The position numbers and the translations under genes were made by a program. A stretch of 64,000 nt of DNA from Spirosoma utsteinense (GTDB lineage: Bacteria > Bacteroidota > Bacteroidia > Cytophagales > Spirosomataceae), in contig NZ_VFIA01000003.1 of the NCBI RefSeq assembly GCF_014282275.1, positions 1 through 64,000 on the forward strand. Reading direction: 5' to 3'. Positions 1 through 8,975 of the stretch are shown piece by piece. A model generated the notes under the pieces. That model saw only the letters and a program-made list of their open reading frames with translations, did not search any database and had not been told where the DNA came from. The stretch's first letter is position 1; each line of letters begins with the position of its first letter.

Positions 1-129
1 GCGCGTCGCACCATCTGTTTTTCCAAGTCGGTTTTAATGCACGACACGGTGATTGGGTTGCTGATTAACCATCTCTTTTTCAAGCTTAATATCCACTTTT
101 AAGGCACGACCTTTTACCTTACATAAGAA

Positions 130-1761
130 ATGTCAATAAATGTTAAAGACCCTCAGTTTGGGGCAATCGGTAACGGACAGGCAGATGATACGGCCGCGAT
201 TCAGAGAGCGGTAGATTTTGCAAAAAATACCGCTACAGCTGGTGGAGGAACTTACCGTCCATCCGTTTACTTCCCGGCAGGTTACTACAATATCTCCGCC
301 CCTATAAACGTAACTGGTACGAGTGGTCTATGGTTAACAGGAGACGCTGGCAAATGGCTTGGGACCTGTATTTTTGGCAATACGAGTGGCCCGATGTTCG
401 ACTTTAGCGGATCAAGCCTGTCGGGTTGCGAGAATTTCTACTTCCTGTCTACTACACCATCAGGAGCGGTTCGCTCTACCATTGGTGTTCTCTTCGCACT
501 CACAAGTGCGGGTGGGCTTAATTGCGGAATACGTAACTGTTCCTTTCAAATGGAAGATTATCCAACGGCTAACGGTGGTTTCGGTACAATTGGTATTCTT
601 AATGTACGAGCTGAAGAATTCTACGTTCATGAATGCTTTGTGCGTGCTAACACACCTATTGTCATGAGCAATGCTGTTTCATTAGGTGCAACCGGAGTCA
701 ATTTTACTGCTTCAAGCCGATATCAAACGCTCACAACAGGTATTGGCTCTATGGGCGTAACGGACATTAACGGTACATCCTTGCAGGCCTATGAAAAACG
801 CCAGCCCGCTTTAGTACTTAATGGAACCAACAGCCTCAGTTTTCAGGGGTATCTAGGACGTGGGTCAGCCGCTACGGGTTCTAATGAGACAGCCATACTT
901 TGTAGCCAGTACACAACCAACTTACGTGTTCATGCTACGGTAGAGTCGTTTTCACGTATGGTTAGAGTACTCAACACTGGCTTTGAAGGCATTCAGCTAA
1001 ATCTAGTTACCGCTAATTCCACAGCACCAACGACCGATCTTATTGACCTCACAGGCTGTTTCGTGAAAGGCCTAAAATTAAGTATATCAATTCCCAACGC
1101 TTCCGAACAGGTGAATCGTTACGTTTTGTACTATGCACCCGACGGTGGAGGCAACCAGCCAGCCGGAGGATTTATCAAGAACAGCGAGATTACTTGTTAC
1201 GATATCCCAAACAACCAGTACATCATATCAGCTAACCTACTAAGAAAAGCGGTTAATGTCCTTTTCCAAACAGACCGCCCATTTGAGAAAAAACATGGGC
1301 GTATTCGTCAACTCTACAACAACGTTGTTTCTGCTGGTACCGTTGGAACAGTGACCGCAGCCACTGTCTTGCAATTCAGACAGGCAAATCAGTTGCCATT
1401 CAATAATACAAATGGTGGCTATTACCGAATATGGCTAGACGGTGTTATTCGATCAGGCAATCAAAATTCGGGTGCCTTATGCACCTTAGGTTTTGAAGCC
1501 CAAATTATAGTCAATCAGATATATAACGGCACGTTTGATGTTCCGTCTGTAACTGTCATAACACTAGACAAGAGTGTTTCCAACCCTACTTATCTTGATA
1601 TTGCAGGGGTTGTAGTGAATATAACATTTGCCAATGGCTTAGGAACTGTAACTGTTTTGCCACGGGTAATGGGAACAGGGACAGCCGAACCGGTTAGTTA
1701 CGATGGATTTGCCGAAATACAGAGCGATTTTTTGGTCAATGATCCGGTTCCGATCGTGTAG
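130..1761 (+). CDS. Pectin-lyase-fold (pectate_lyase_3-like) protein
   Basis: Probable right-handed beta-helix protein of 543 aa. The N-terminus carries FGAIGNGQADDTAAIQ at residues 10-25, the typical opening of the pectate lyase 3 / GH28-like domain found in polysaccharide lyases and phage tailspikes. The rest is rich in Asn, Gly, Thr and short beta-prone segments, as expected for a beta-helix. No signal peptide is visible, because the domain starts almost at residue 1. The gene lies only 10 bp from the end of the convergent EPS glycosyltransferase cluster. It may bind or cleave the cognate glycan, but substrate and catalytic residues cannot be assigned. The fold call is fairly secure and the function is open. 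Confidence 0.75.
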   Translation: MSINVKDPQFGAIGNGQADDTAAIQRAVDFAKNTATAGGGTYRPSVYFPAGYYNISAPINVTGTSGLWLTGDAGKWLGTCIFGNTSGPMFDFSGSSLSGCENFYFLSTTPSGAVRSTIGVLFALTSAGGLNCGIRNCSFQMEDYPTANGGFGTIGILNVRAEEFYVHECFVRANTPIVMSNAVSLGATGVNFTASSRYQTLTTGIGSMGVTDINGTSLQAYEKRQPALVLNGTNSLSFQGYLGRGSAATGSNETAILCSQYTTNLRVHATVESFSRMVRVLNTGFEGIQLNLVTANSTAPTTDLIDLTGCFVKGLKLSISIPNASEQVNRYVLYYAPDGGGNQPAGGFIKNSEITCYDIPNNQYIISANLLRKAVNVLFQTDRPFEKKHGRIRQLYNNVVSAGTVGTVTAATVLQFRQANQLPFNNTNGGYYRIWLDGVIRSGNQNSGALCTLGFEAQIIVNQIYNGTFDVPSVTVITLDKSVSNPTYLDIAGVVVNITFANGLGTVTVLPRVMGTGTAEPVSYDGFAEIQSDFLVNDPVPIV

Positions 1762-1771
1762 GCAGGAGAAG

Positions 1772-2677
1772 TTATTTCCAAAAAGAGCTGTGCATACTTA
1801 TTCTACGCTTGAGGCTTTTTGGCACGTACTCTTCCCAACTTCCGAGCCGATAACCCAGATATTTAGCAGTTGTACGGAGAAGTTGAGCTGGGAGTAAGGC
1901 TAGACTTCCATTTTGGCTAAGGTAACGCCACTCCTGGATCACATATTTCAACCCTTCAGATTCTGCCTGTGTAAACTCACTCAAAACCACCCGTTGCTCT
2001 TGGTGAAAAACGCCGATATCAAAGTACCGCTTAAATTCCTCTGTTACAGTGTAATCGTGAGAATGGTACACTTCAGCCTCAGCACAATAAGCAATAGCTT
2101 TGCCCTGTAAAATAAAACGGGCAGCAACCGATACATCTTCACCAAGAATCGTATCAGTCGGGAACCCACCCACGCTTAGTAAATCAGCTTTTTTGTAGAC
2201 AGCAAATGAATTTGAGCATGAACAAGTCTTGATCCCCATCGTTGGAATCAGCGCTCTGGTTTTGATTATACTAGTAGGAGGATAATTAGTGAGTCGTGCT
2301 ATACGTCCAAAAACTCCTGTCTCAGGGTAGGGAAGTTGTCGTCCGTAAGCCATGGCGATATCGCTTCGGCTATTTAACATATCAACTAAGCGCTTCAACG
2401 TATCTGGAAAGGCCGGTAAAGCATCCTGTGTCATGAAAATAACTGTATCATACGTAGCCAACTCTAGCCCAAGGTTCCGGGTTGTACCATGATTGAACTC
2501 CGACTTTTTGATGCGGATTACCTCTACCTTTTCGTTTGAAAATATACTCTGGGTAGCCTCGTCAGATTCCGAATCAATCAGAATAAGCTCGTGTGGTAGC
2601 GTTTGCTCTCTCAACCGCCTTAATAAAACAGGCAAAAAAGCGGAAGCATTGTACGTTGGAATAATTACCGAAACCAT
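1772..2677 (-). CDS. Glycosyltransferase family 2, rhamnosyltransferase-like
   Basis: GT-A fold glycosyltransferase of about 301 aa, probably adding a deoxysugar to the lipid-linked repeat unit at the inner face of the membrane. It opens with VSVIIPTYNAS, has a nucleotide-sugar DSESDE region near residue 37 and FMTQDALP near residue 83. The TQDA form is typical of rhamnosyltransferase-type GT2 enzymes. GEDVS near residue 180 fits the acceptor-side acidic motif. I chose the ATG at 2677; a GTG at 2683 would add two residues. It is the last gene of the minus-strand EPS cluster, 24 bp after the preceding GT2. Donor and acceptor are unknown. Confidence 0.85.
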   Translation of the reverse strand: MVSVIIPTYNASAFLPVLLRRLREQTLPHELILIDSESDEATQSIFSNEKVEVIRIKKSEFNHGTTRNLGLELATYDTVIFMTQDALPAFPDTLKRLVDMLNSRSDIAMAYGRQLPYPETGVFGRIARLTNYPPTSIIKTRALIPTMGIKTCSCSNSFAVYKKADLLSVGGFPTDTILGEDVSVAARFILQGKAIAYCAEAEVYHSHDYTVTEEFKRYFDIGVFHQEQRVVLSEFTQAESEGLKYVIQEWRYLSQNGSLALLPAQLLRTTAKYLGYRLGSWEEYVPKSLKRRISMHSSFWK

Positions 2678-2701
2678 TTTCACTTGTTATAGTCCCGCAA
2701 T

Positions 2702-3418
2702 TTACACCACTAACCGCTTGACAACATGAAATAGTAACAGAAAGCGATTTTGCAACTGTCTAATGAGGTTATACCCAACCTCACCCGTTGGGGATGCGTT
2801 AGCACCATGGCGAACATACTGAATCAACGGCTTCTGGTAAAAGTAGACACGTCCTTTTGCTTCTACCAGAAGTCCTATCCACCAGTCATGCATGTGAACC
2901 TGTGCTGGAAATGGAAAGATATAGTTGGTGGTGTCCCGGCGAAAGGCCATACAGCACCCAACATATGAATTTTTAAATAAGTTATTCCAAAAACCCGGAC
3001 GGCTGCCACGATGTCTGAAAAAAGAATCGTGAATTACTAAACCAGATCCATCAACGACTTGACAGTCAGAAAGCACTAAATCATACGTTTGTAGCAATGA
3101 TCTCATTACTTCAACCTTATCCGGTAACCATACATCATCCTGATCAGCTAATAAAACCAGGTTGTGAGTCGCCCGCTGTATAGCTTGCTCAAAATTTCCT
3201 AACGGTCCAGAAAGGCCTTCATTTCTACTTACGCGAATACGTTGATCATCCAGTTGTGCAACTATAGTAAGTGTTTGATCAATCGATCCATCATCAGATA
3301 TGATTATCTCATCATGTGAAGACAATTGTGGGAGAATCGACAAAAGCTGTTGCCGAATAAATTTCTCACCGTTGTAGGTTGCCATGCAAACACTTATGCT
3401 ACTCATTTCTGTTACCAT
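2702..3418 (-). CDS. Glycosyltransferase family 2
   Basis: GT-A glycosyltransferase of 238 aa, shorter than many GT2 enzymes because little follows the catalytic domain. ISVCMATYNGEKFI begins at residue 8, IISDDGSID follows near residue 38, and LADQDDVWLPDK near residue 92 holds the metal-binding DxD. This form resembles RfbF/WbbL-type rhamnosyltransferases. The start at 3418 is ATG, but an ATG at 3406 just before ISVCMATYNG is equally plausible. It lies 43 bp after the Wzy-like gene in the EPS operon and probably acts on the same undecaprenyl-linked repeat. The sugar specificity is inference. Confidence 0.82.
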   Translation of the reverse strand: MVTEMSSISVCMATYNGEKFIRQQLLSILPQLSSHDEIIISDDGSIDQTLTIVAQLDDQRIRVSRNEGLSGPLGNFEQAIQRATHNLVLLADQDDVWLPDKVEVMRSLLQTYDLVLSDCQVVDGSGLVIHDSFFRHRGSRPGFWNNLFKNSYVGCCMAFRRDTTNYIFPFPAQVHMHDWWIGLLVEAKGRVYFYQKPLIQYVRHGANASPTGEVGYNLIRQLQNRFLLLFHVVKRLVV

Positions 3419-3461
3419 TGGAACACATTTACGCCTAAATCTACATGTCTGTTTGAACCCG

Positions 3462-4745
3462 TCAGAAATGAAGTTTTCTCACGATCAGTCGACCTTTCAC
3501 TGCTAAATTCATAAATATGTAAACAGGGATAACAAAGAAACATGTGTCGAACGCTTGCGTAAGGAATAGATTAACTTCAACAGCGAGAGCGCTTGCCTGA
3601 TGGCATATAGAACAGATTAGTACAAACCAAAACGCAGAATAGTAACGGCTGTCAAAAAAATATTGACGAAAAAAAGCATAAGAGCCTCCTACCAAAAGAC
3701 TGTAAACAAAAGCACCATAGTACCCAAAATAAATTTGACCTTCAATATAGTATGGGGTATTAGGACCAACTATAGTACCTTTATGGTCAGGTAATACATT
3801 AGCAACCATTACATTACCCAAAGCTTCCTGAAGTGGCACCAAACGAAGAAATCCCAATATTTGATTAAACAAGTGGCTCGGGAACTCCCAGAATCTGAAT
3901 CTGGAAAAATATTGATCGTTAACTGGTGAGTAAAAATAAAGCGTTGAATCTGCACCATATAAGAAGCGTCTTACAAAAGCAAATATTGCTTGATCTGAAT
4001 CTGCATTCTCTTTAAACAAAACAGTAAAAAACACACCCAGAACCGCTACAATCCCTAGTGGAACAATTAACTTAAACTTAGGGGTTATTTTTTTCTTGGA
4101 TAAGAATAATTTGTGATTAATCAATAACATAAAAATAATTAAAATACGCAAAAGAGAAGATTTTGAACCTTCTAAAGCTGTAAGCATAATAACGATAGAA
4201 AAAAGAATTATGTCAACTTTACGGGCTTTAGAGAGTATGAAGAAAAGCAGACCAGATATCAAAAAACTACCAATACCCCAGTTTATCTTAAGTATAATAC
4301 CAAAACCTTTGTCGAAATTTTCTACTTTAGCTATAGTCGGATCATCACTCAATAAAGCAAACCCAGTTGTATAAAATAAAACAATGTTCGCCATCAGATA
4401 AAATGCAAACAATGCATAAATAACCAGCCTTAGAACTTCGAAATCATAGAATTGATCAGGAGCAGACAAGGAAATATCTTGTTTTATTTTACTACGAATA
4501 AGATAAGTAGCTGTAGTAAACCCTACAAAAAAGAAAGCGTGACAAATAAAGAAATGAGCTTGATAAAAAGGCTTGTCACCTAAAGTAGAAATTATTAAAA
4601 CACTAGAAAAAGAAAGTGTAAATACATAAACGAATAGAGGATCCAATATGGAGTAAATGTATTTCCTATAGCAAAAAAAATATAATACAAAAAAAGCTAA
4701 CGAATAAAATAATATTTCAGGTATGACATCGTAGTCTATATGCAT
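3462..4745 (-). CDS. Wzy-like oligosaccharide repeat-unit polymerase
   Basis: Polytopic inner-membrane protein of 427 aa with roughly ten to twelve hydrophobic segments and no soluble domain. Toward the C-terminus, PNTPYYIEGQIYFGYYG is the extracytoplasmic loop pattern seen in Bacteroidota oligosaccharide repeat-unit polymerases. Wzy proteins join flipped undecaprenyl-PP repeat units in the periplasm. Primary sequence conservation in this family is poor, so the call rests on topology, that loop, and its place among GT2 genes with a Wzx-type flippase and a Wzz-type protein in one cluster. I chose the ATG at 4745, 2 bp after the stop of the upstream GT2; a TTG at 4751 is the alternative. The gene is strongly AT-rich. 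Confidence 0.75.
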   Translation of the reverse strand: MHIDYDVIPEILFYSLAFFVLYFFCYRKYIYSILDPLFVYVFTLSFSSVLIISTLGDKPFYQAHFFICHAFFFVGFTTATYLIRSKIKQDISLSAPDQFYDFEVLRLVIYALFAFYLMANIVLFYTTGFALLSDDPTIAKVENFDKGFGIILKINWGIGSFLISGLLFFILSKARKVDIILFSIVIMLTALEGSKSSLLRILIIFMLLINHKLFLSKKKITPKFKLIVPLGIVAVLGVFFTVLFKENADSDQAIFAFVRRFLYGADSTLYFYSPVNDQYFSRFRFWEFPSHLFNQILGFLRLVPLQEALGNVMVANVLPDHKGTIVGPNTPYYIEGQIYFGYYGAFVYSLLVGGSYAFFRQYFFDSRYYSAFWFVLICSICHQASALAVEVNLFLTQAFDTCFFVIPVYIFMNLAVKGRLIVRKLHF

Positions 4746-4747
4746 TA

Positions 4748-5617
4748 TCAATTACGTTTTGACGAATTATATTTACCTAGCCGCCCCACCCAACCATCTT
4801 TTACACCCACTAATAACATTCTCATTCTCACTTTAGTATCGCTCTGTAAAAACATAGCTTTAACACATCGTTTGGCCAACTCTTCCGCAACCATCCAAGA
4901 CAGCATTGGCTGGCTACTAAAATATTGCCGAGCCATATAAACTCCATTCCTTGCAAAATAGTATAACCGAAGTGGCGAATGGCTACCGTATGTGCTGATG
5001 ATACGGCCTCCAACCTTTAAGGTGTCCGTAGTACCCAAACGGTGATTAAACCGTATGTTTGGCAGCTCAATAACGACGTATCCATTTTGATTTAATCGAA
5101 TTCCATACTCATGATCGACATGATCTATAAAAAAGTCATCTCTAAATGGACCAGTAGCCGAATAGGCACTTAAGCTAAGTAAATTGCCAGATGTTAGGGT
5201 GTAAAGTAGCTTTCTGAAGGGTGCTGTATCAGGCTTAATGTGATGGATACCAGACAGAATACCGATATTTGCAGGATACTGACTCCAGAAGTCCAACATC
5301 TGTTGTATGCAACCTACTGGTATTTGAGTATCATCATCCATTGTTAATAAAACTGAAAAATTATCACTGATCGCTTGATTGGCTGCCCAATTTAAGGCTG
5401 TTGCAATGCCATCATTGCCATTTAACGAATGATAATGTATTTTACTGTACGATTTTAACGTTTCGACCAATTTAGCATTCGGCTTAACAGAATTATCAAC
5501 AACGTATAGTTTTTCAACCTGATCGATATAAGTCGAAATATTATCTATTGTCTCGAGTGGACTGTTGTAAAGTACAACAGCGCCCGCGACCTTCTCTTTG
5601 TTTATTTTTTCTTTCAT
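4748..5617 (-). CDS. Glycosyltransferase family 2, dTDP-rhamnosyltransferase-like
   Basis: GT2 enzyme of 289 aa of the RfbN/RfbQ-like rhamnosyltransferase type. It has AGAVVLYNSPLETIDNI near the N-terminus, LYVVDNS near residue 36, GIATALNWA near residue 72 and the catalytic-site LLTMDDDTQIP near residue 92. FFIDHVDHEYGIRL near residue 163 is typical of this subgroup. It probably adds one residue of the EPS repeat unit on the cytoplasmic side. No rfbABCD genes are visible here, so if the donor is dTDP-rhamnose it must be made elsewhere. The ATG start is clear and the next gene (Wzy-like) begins 2 bp after the stop. Confidence 0.83.
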   Translation of the reverse strand: MKEKINKEKVAGAVVLYNSPLETIDNISTYIDQVEKLYVVDNSVKPNAKLVETLKSYSKIHYHSLNGNDGIATALNWAANQAISDNFSVLLTMDDDTQIPVGCIQQMLDFWSQYPANIGILSGIHHIKPDTAPFRKLLYTLTSGNLLSLSAYSATGPFRDDFFIDHVDHEYGIRLNQNGYVVIELPNIRFNHRLGTTDTLKVGGRIISTYGSHSPLRLYYFARNGVYMARQYFSSQPMLSWMVAEELAKRCVKAMFLQSDTKVRMRMLLVGVKDGWVGRLGKYNSSKRN

Positions 5618-5660
5618 CGTCCTTTTTGGGCAGATTAATATAGATAAATGAGCTGTCTAC

Positions 5661-6410
5661 CTATACATTACTCGATAAGACTTTTTTCAATCTTCCTTTA
5701 AGAGAAACCTTTGCTTTAAAGTAGGAATAGTAAGCGTTAATCATAAAGCTGTACAAAGAATTAAGCGCTGGGCTCTTTAAGTAAAGACCGCGAATAGTAT
5801 TAATATCATCACTTGTCAGCTCGTTACTGATACCACCAGATGCAAAAACGGCTATAGAGTAAGGAACATATAAGGCAGGTTGCTTTTGCAAGTAAATTCG
5901 TAATGTAAGTTCGTAATCTGCGCAAATACGAAATTTTTGGTTATACCGAAACTCGTTAAAGAGATCACGATGATAGAAAGCGCTTTGATGGTGGAGTCGA
6001 TTCTCAAACAAACACCTTAACCCAATCCTTGACCGCATAATATGACCTGTATCAAATAATACATTGCCGTATACGACTTTCAAGTCAGGTTTTAGGTATT
6101 CACTTATCTTCTCGAGAATACCTTCGCACAATAGATCATCTGCTCCTAGGAAAAACAGCCAATCACCTGTAACATAGTCAATCCCCTTATTCATTGCATC
6201 ATAAATACCTTTGTCCGGCTCACTAATCCAACCAGCTAGTTGATTTTCGTATTTTCGGATAATGTCAACGGATCCATCTGTACTTGCCCCATCTATTATC
6301 CAGTACTCAAAAAGTTCCTTTTTCTGGCTGAGTACACTATTTATTGTAGCTTCAAATGTAGAGCTAGCATTGTACACAACCGTAATGATAGATATAAGTG
6401 GGCGTTTCAT
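5661..6410 (-). CDS. Glycosyltransferase family 2 (WcaA/WcaE-like)
   Basis: GT2 enzyme of about 249 aa. After the chosen ATG it reads PLISIITVVYNA, then YWIIDGASTDGSVDII near residue 36, ISEPDKGIYDAMNKG near residue 62 and FFLGADDLL near residue 85. The SEPDKGIYDAMNKG block is characteristic of colanic-acid-type and related GT2 enzymes. The open frame extends 15 codons further upstream, but those residues are unlike the family and the ATG at 6410 gives a normal start. It is part of the EPS cluster, with 43 bp to the next gene. Sugar specificity is unknown. Confidence 0.83.
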   Translation of the reverse strand: MKRPLISIITVVYNASSTFEATINSVLSQKKELFEYWIIDGASTDGSVDIIRKYENQLAGWISEPDKGIYDAMNKGIDYVTGDWLFFLGADDLLCEGILEKISEYLKPDLKVVYGNVLFDTGHIMRSRIGLRCLFENRLHHQSAFYHRDLFNEFRYNQKFRICADYELTLRIYLQKQPALYVPYSIAVFASGGISNELTSDDINTIRGLYLKSPALNSLYSFMINAYYSYFKAKVSLKGRLKKVLSSNV

Positions 6411-6728
6411 AACTCCATATAAACATCCCAACCAGTTACATTCTGAAACTAACATCGAATGCAGTAAGAAAGGTTGACGTCCTATTGTAAAACGTAAACA
6501 GTTTGATTTTAAGTGTTAAGAAGCTATTCTAGTGCTACACCAAAATATATATACTTCAATATATCCTCATATTTTGCATTCAGACGATGTAGAGATTCAT
6601 TACAAGACTCCAAGTTGATAATTCAGCTAATGACAAGATCAAGTTGTAATCAACTTTATTATAGGTGAAATAGTTCGAAGCAACCTGTTTAACACATATC
6701 GGAAACAATTGCTAACGCGTGAAAAAAT
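6411..6728. other. AT-rich intergenic stretch inside the EPS cluster
   Basis: About 318 bp without a credible gene between the GT4 and GT2 genes. Short open frames here are antisense to the start of the GT2 gene. The stretch is AT-rich and may hold an internal promoter for the five downstream genes, but no good TAnnTTTG element was found on the minus strand (only a near match around 6541). No strong hairpin was seen. Confidence 0.4.
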
Positions 6729-7835
6729 TCATGCTAGCCGTTTATACAAGCTTAGAGTTTCATCAACAGTGCGTTGCCATGAAAAATGACTCAACTGTTG
6801 TTGACCTGCTTTAATTAGTTTTTGTCGAAGTCCGTTATCATGCAGCAATTGCTCAATTGCCTCTGGCATTGAATCTGGCTGTGCAGGGTCAATGTATAAA
6901 GCGGCATCACCAGCTACTTCCGGTAAAGAACTCAAGTTACTAACGATACAGGGACAATCGCTTGCAAATGCTTCCAAAACAGGTATTCCAAAGCCTTCAT
7001 ACATTGTAGGAAATATAAATGCAATTGCTTGCCGATATATCTTTTGAAGAGCAATATCATTTTCGATAATCCGGTAAACAACTAGATCATCAACGTTCAA
7101 TTTATGTATTAATTCCTTTTCATTATTACTAAATGGTCCACCACCCGCGCAAACCAGCTTTATTTTGTGTTTTTTGAGAACCGGATGAATAGCATGAAGC
7201 ATACCCTCGAAGTTTTTGTATCGTTCACGACGACCAACAAACAACAAATATGGATAATGACTTTGCTGATCGTTTTCATCTCCAGCTACTGGTTCCAACG
7301 AATTTCCAAGATATATTACGTCAATTTTTGCTGGATCAATACTAAGCAACTCAACCACATCCCGTTTAGTACTCTCTGAAATAGCGATGATTCGGTCAGC
7401 TCGATCTGCAATAAGCTGTTTCTGTTTTGTAACAAAATTACTATCTGATAGCGTAGCAAATTGATTGGAAAACTTTTCATGGATCATATCCAGAAAAGTA
7501 ACCGTAAACGGCCGACCTCTCAAGTGAGGAATAAAGTAAGAGTCGTAATAAGTTGCATGAAAAACATCAAATGATTTACCATGCATTTGGGCTACAGTAT
7601 ATACCTGATTAGAACGGTAAGTGAATTGTGCTTTTTTATAAAAATTTTTCTTTGGCAATAAATATTTCGCCTTTAACCCTTTTTCTCTTAAATGTACGTT
7701 TTCGGTAAAAACGAGTGGCAAATAGGCATGATTTTCTAATGTACAATTGATACCAGTGATTAATTCAGCATAATACCTTGATATACCTCCAAAGGTTTGA
7801 AGAGAAAAAGTTTGATGATCAAATAATATATTCAC
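6729..7835 (-). CDS. Glycosyltransferase family 4 (GT-B fold)
   Basis: GT-B glycosyltransferase of 368 aa, probably a mannosyl- or related transferase acting on the EPS repeat unit. The N-terminal domain has TFGGISRYYAELI near residue 14, the usual acceptor-side glycine-rich turn. The C-terminal GT1/GT4 domain has YLLFVGRRERYKNFEGML near residue 197 and FPTMYEGFGIPVLEAFAS near residue 275, which contains the E-x7-E-like donor-binding motif. The start is GTG at 7835, with no nearby ATG in frame that keeps the domain. It sits 49 bp after the FkbM gene. A mannosyl donor would fit manC at 36116, but this is inference. Confidence 0.85.
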   Translation of the reverse strand: MNILFDHQTFSLQTFGGISRYYAELITGINCTLENHAYLPLVFTENVHLREKGLKAKYLLPKKNFYKKAQFTYRSNQVYTVAQMHGKSFDVFHATYYDSYFIPHLRGRPFTVTFLDMIHEKFSNQFATLSDSNFVTKQKQLIADRADRIIAISESTKRDVVELLSIDPAKIDVIYLGNSLEPVAGDENDQQSHYPYLLFVGRRERYKNFEGMLHAIHPVLKKHKIKLVCAGGGPFSNNEKELIHKLNVDDLVVYRIIENDIALQKIYRQAIAFIFPTMYEGFGIPVLEAFASDCPCIVSNLSSLPEVAGDAALYIDPAQPDSMPEAIEQLLHDNGLRQKLIKAGQQQLSHFSWQRTVDETLSLYKRLA

Positions 7836-7884
7836 GATATCAGCTCATTAACAATACAAATGGTCTCATCAACGCAATTTCCAA

Positions 7885-8847
7885 CTACTTTTTAGAACTT
7901 CGTACTTGTGAGAAGAACTTTATTTCATCTAACCTTACATTCTCAAAGATATCATTATCTTCTTTATGAAAAGCGCATATATCACAGTACCGTAATCCTT
8001 TCCGGCCTGTATAAAAATAAGTTATATCTTCTAAAAGCATTCTGTTATCGGTATCCGCAGATAATAAGAACTCACCATCATTTTCATAAATCAATAGTTT
8101 ATTGTATCCTAGCCCAACTAGTGTAGAGAAAATGGATATACCATCGTCATTCTGTTGCGATAAAAAATAAGGATCATACTCAAAAAATATAACTGGCTTT
8201 GCATTTTCTAAAAAGTCAGCTGATCCCCTAATTATTTTATTGTCAAAACCATCGGTATCCACTTTCAGCATTTTCGACGTTTTGAATAATGGATAATCGT
8301 TTAAAATAGTCGAAATTTTTTTTATTGAAATTTTGCTTTCGTTAGCTGCATTTTGAAGCAAGTGAGCTGTGCCTCCTAACTCTACTGATACGGCATTAAC
8401 TTCTGTTGTAATTTCTCCCACATAATTCTTGGCCAAATACACATCGGAGAAACGAGATGCGTTTCTTTCTAAAATTGAGAAAAAATAATCATCTCCCTCG
8501 ATGCATAAAACTGGAAACGTTGCTTCTGAACGCAGTAAAGCGACAGAATCACCCACATTCGCTCCTATATCTATAAATTTCAAATCGACGTACTTTTCAT
8601 TTACTTTTCTTGCAATACGTGCCAGGTTAGTTGAATAATAAGGCGATCTTTTAATTATAAAAGGCAATTGATGATCGAAAGGCAATTGTAGACTAAACTT
8701 TCCAATATTTGTTTCAATAAGCGGATTACTTTTCTTTACATTATCAAAAGCAATCTGAACGAGCCGCGATTTTACTCGATTGAGTAAGTTTTGGCGTGAC
8801 TCATTGAGCTTCATGTTGTATAGCGATTGAGCACGTTGCAATTTCAT
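7885..8847 (-). CDS. FkbM family SAM-dependent methyltransferase
   Basis: Class I methyltransferase of 320 aa. The SAM-binding motif FIDIGANVGDSVALL lies near residue 95, followed by VLCIEGDDYFFSILERN, in which the acidic residue would contact the ribose of SAM. MLKVDTDGFDNKII near residue 189 is the classical FkbM (Methyltransf_21) motif. FkbM enzymes usually O-methylate sugars or polyketides; within this cluster the likely substrate is a hydroxyl of the EPS repeat unit. The N-terminal 60 residues are basic and may pack against the domain. ATG at 8847, with a second in-frame ATG at 8814. Confidence 0.85.
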   Translation of the reverse strand: MKLQRAQSLYNMKLNESRQNLLNRVKSRLVQIAFDNVKKSNPLIETNIGKFSLQLPFDHQLPFIIKRSPYYSTNLARIARKVNEKYVDLKFIDIGANVGDSVALLRSEATFPVLCIEGDDYFFSILERNASRFSDVYLAKNYVGEITTEVNAVSVELGGTAHLLQNAANESKISIKKISTILNDYPLFKTSKMLKVDTDGFDNKIIRGSADFLENAKPVIFFEYDPYFLSQQNDDGISIFSTLVGLGYNKLLIYENDGEFLLSADTDNRMLLEDITYFYTGRKGLRYCDICAFHKEDNDIFENVRLDEIKFFSQVRSSKK

Positions 8848-8975
8848 ATTACGTATGTAATTAAGTCTAAAAGTCAGTTTTATTTAACCAATTAATGCAT
8901 TTAGTCATTCTCTGTCTTATTTCATCTATGTTGATGTAAGAGAATTACTGTAAATTAAATGATCTTTTTATATTA

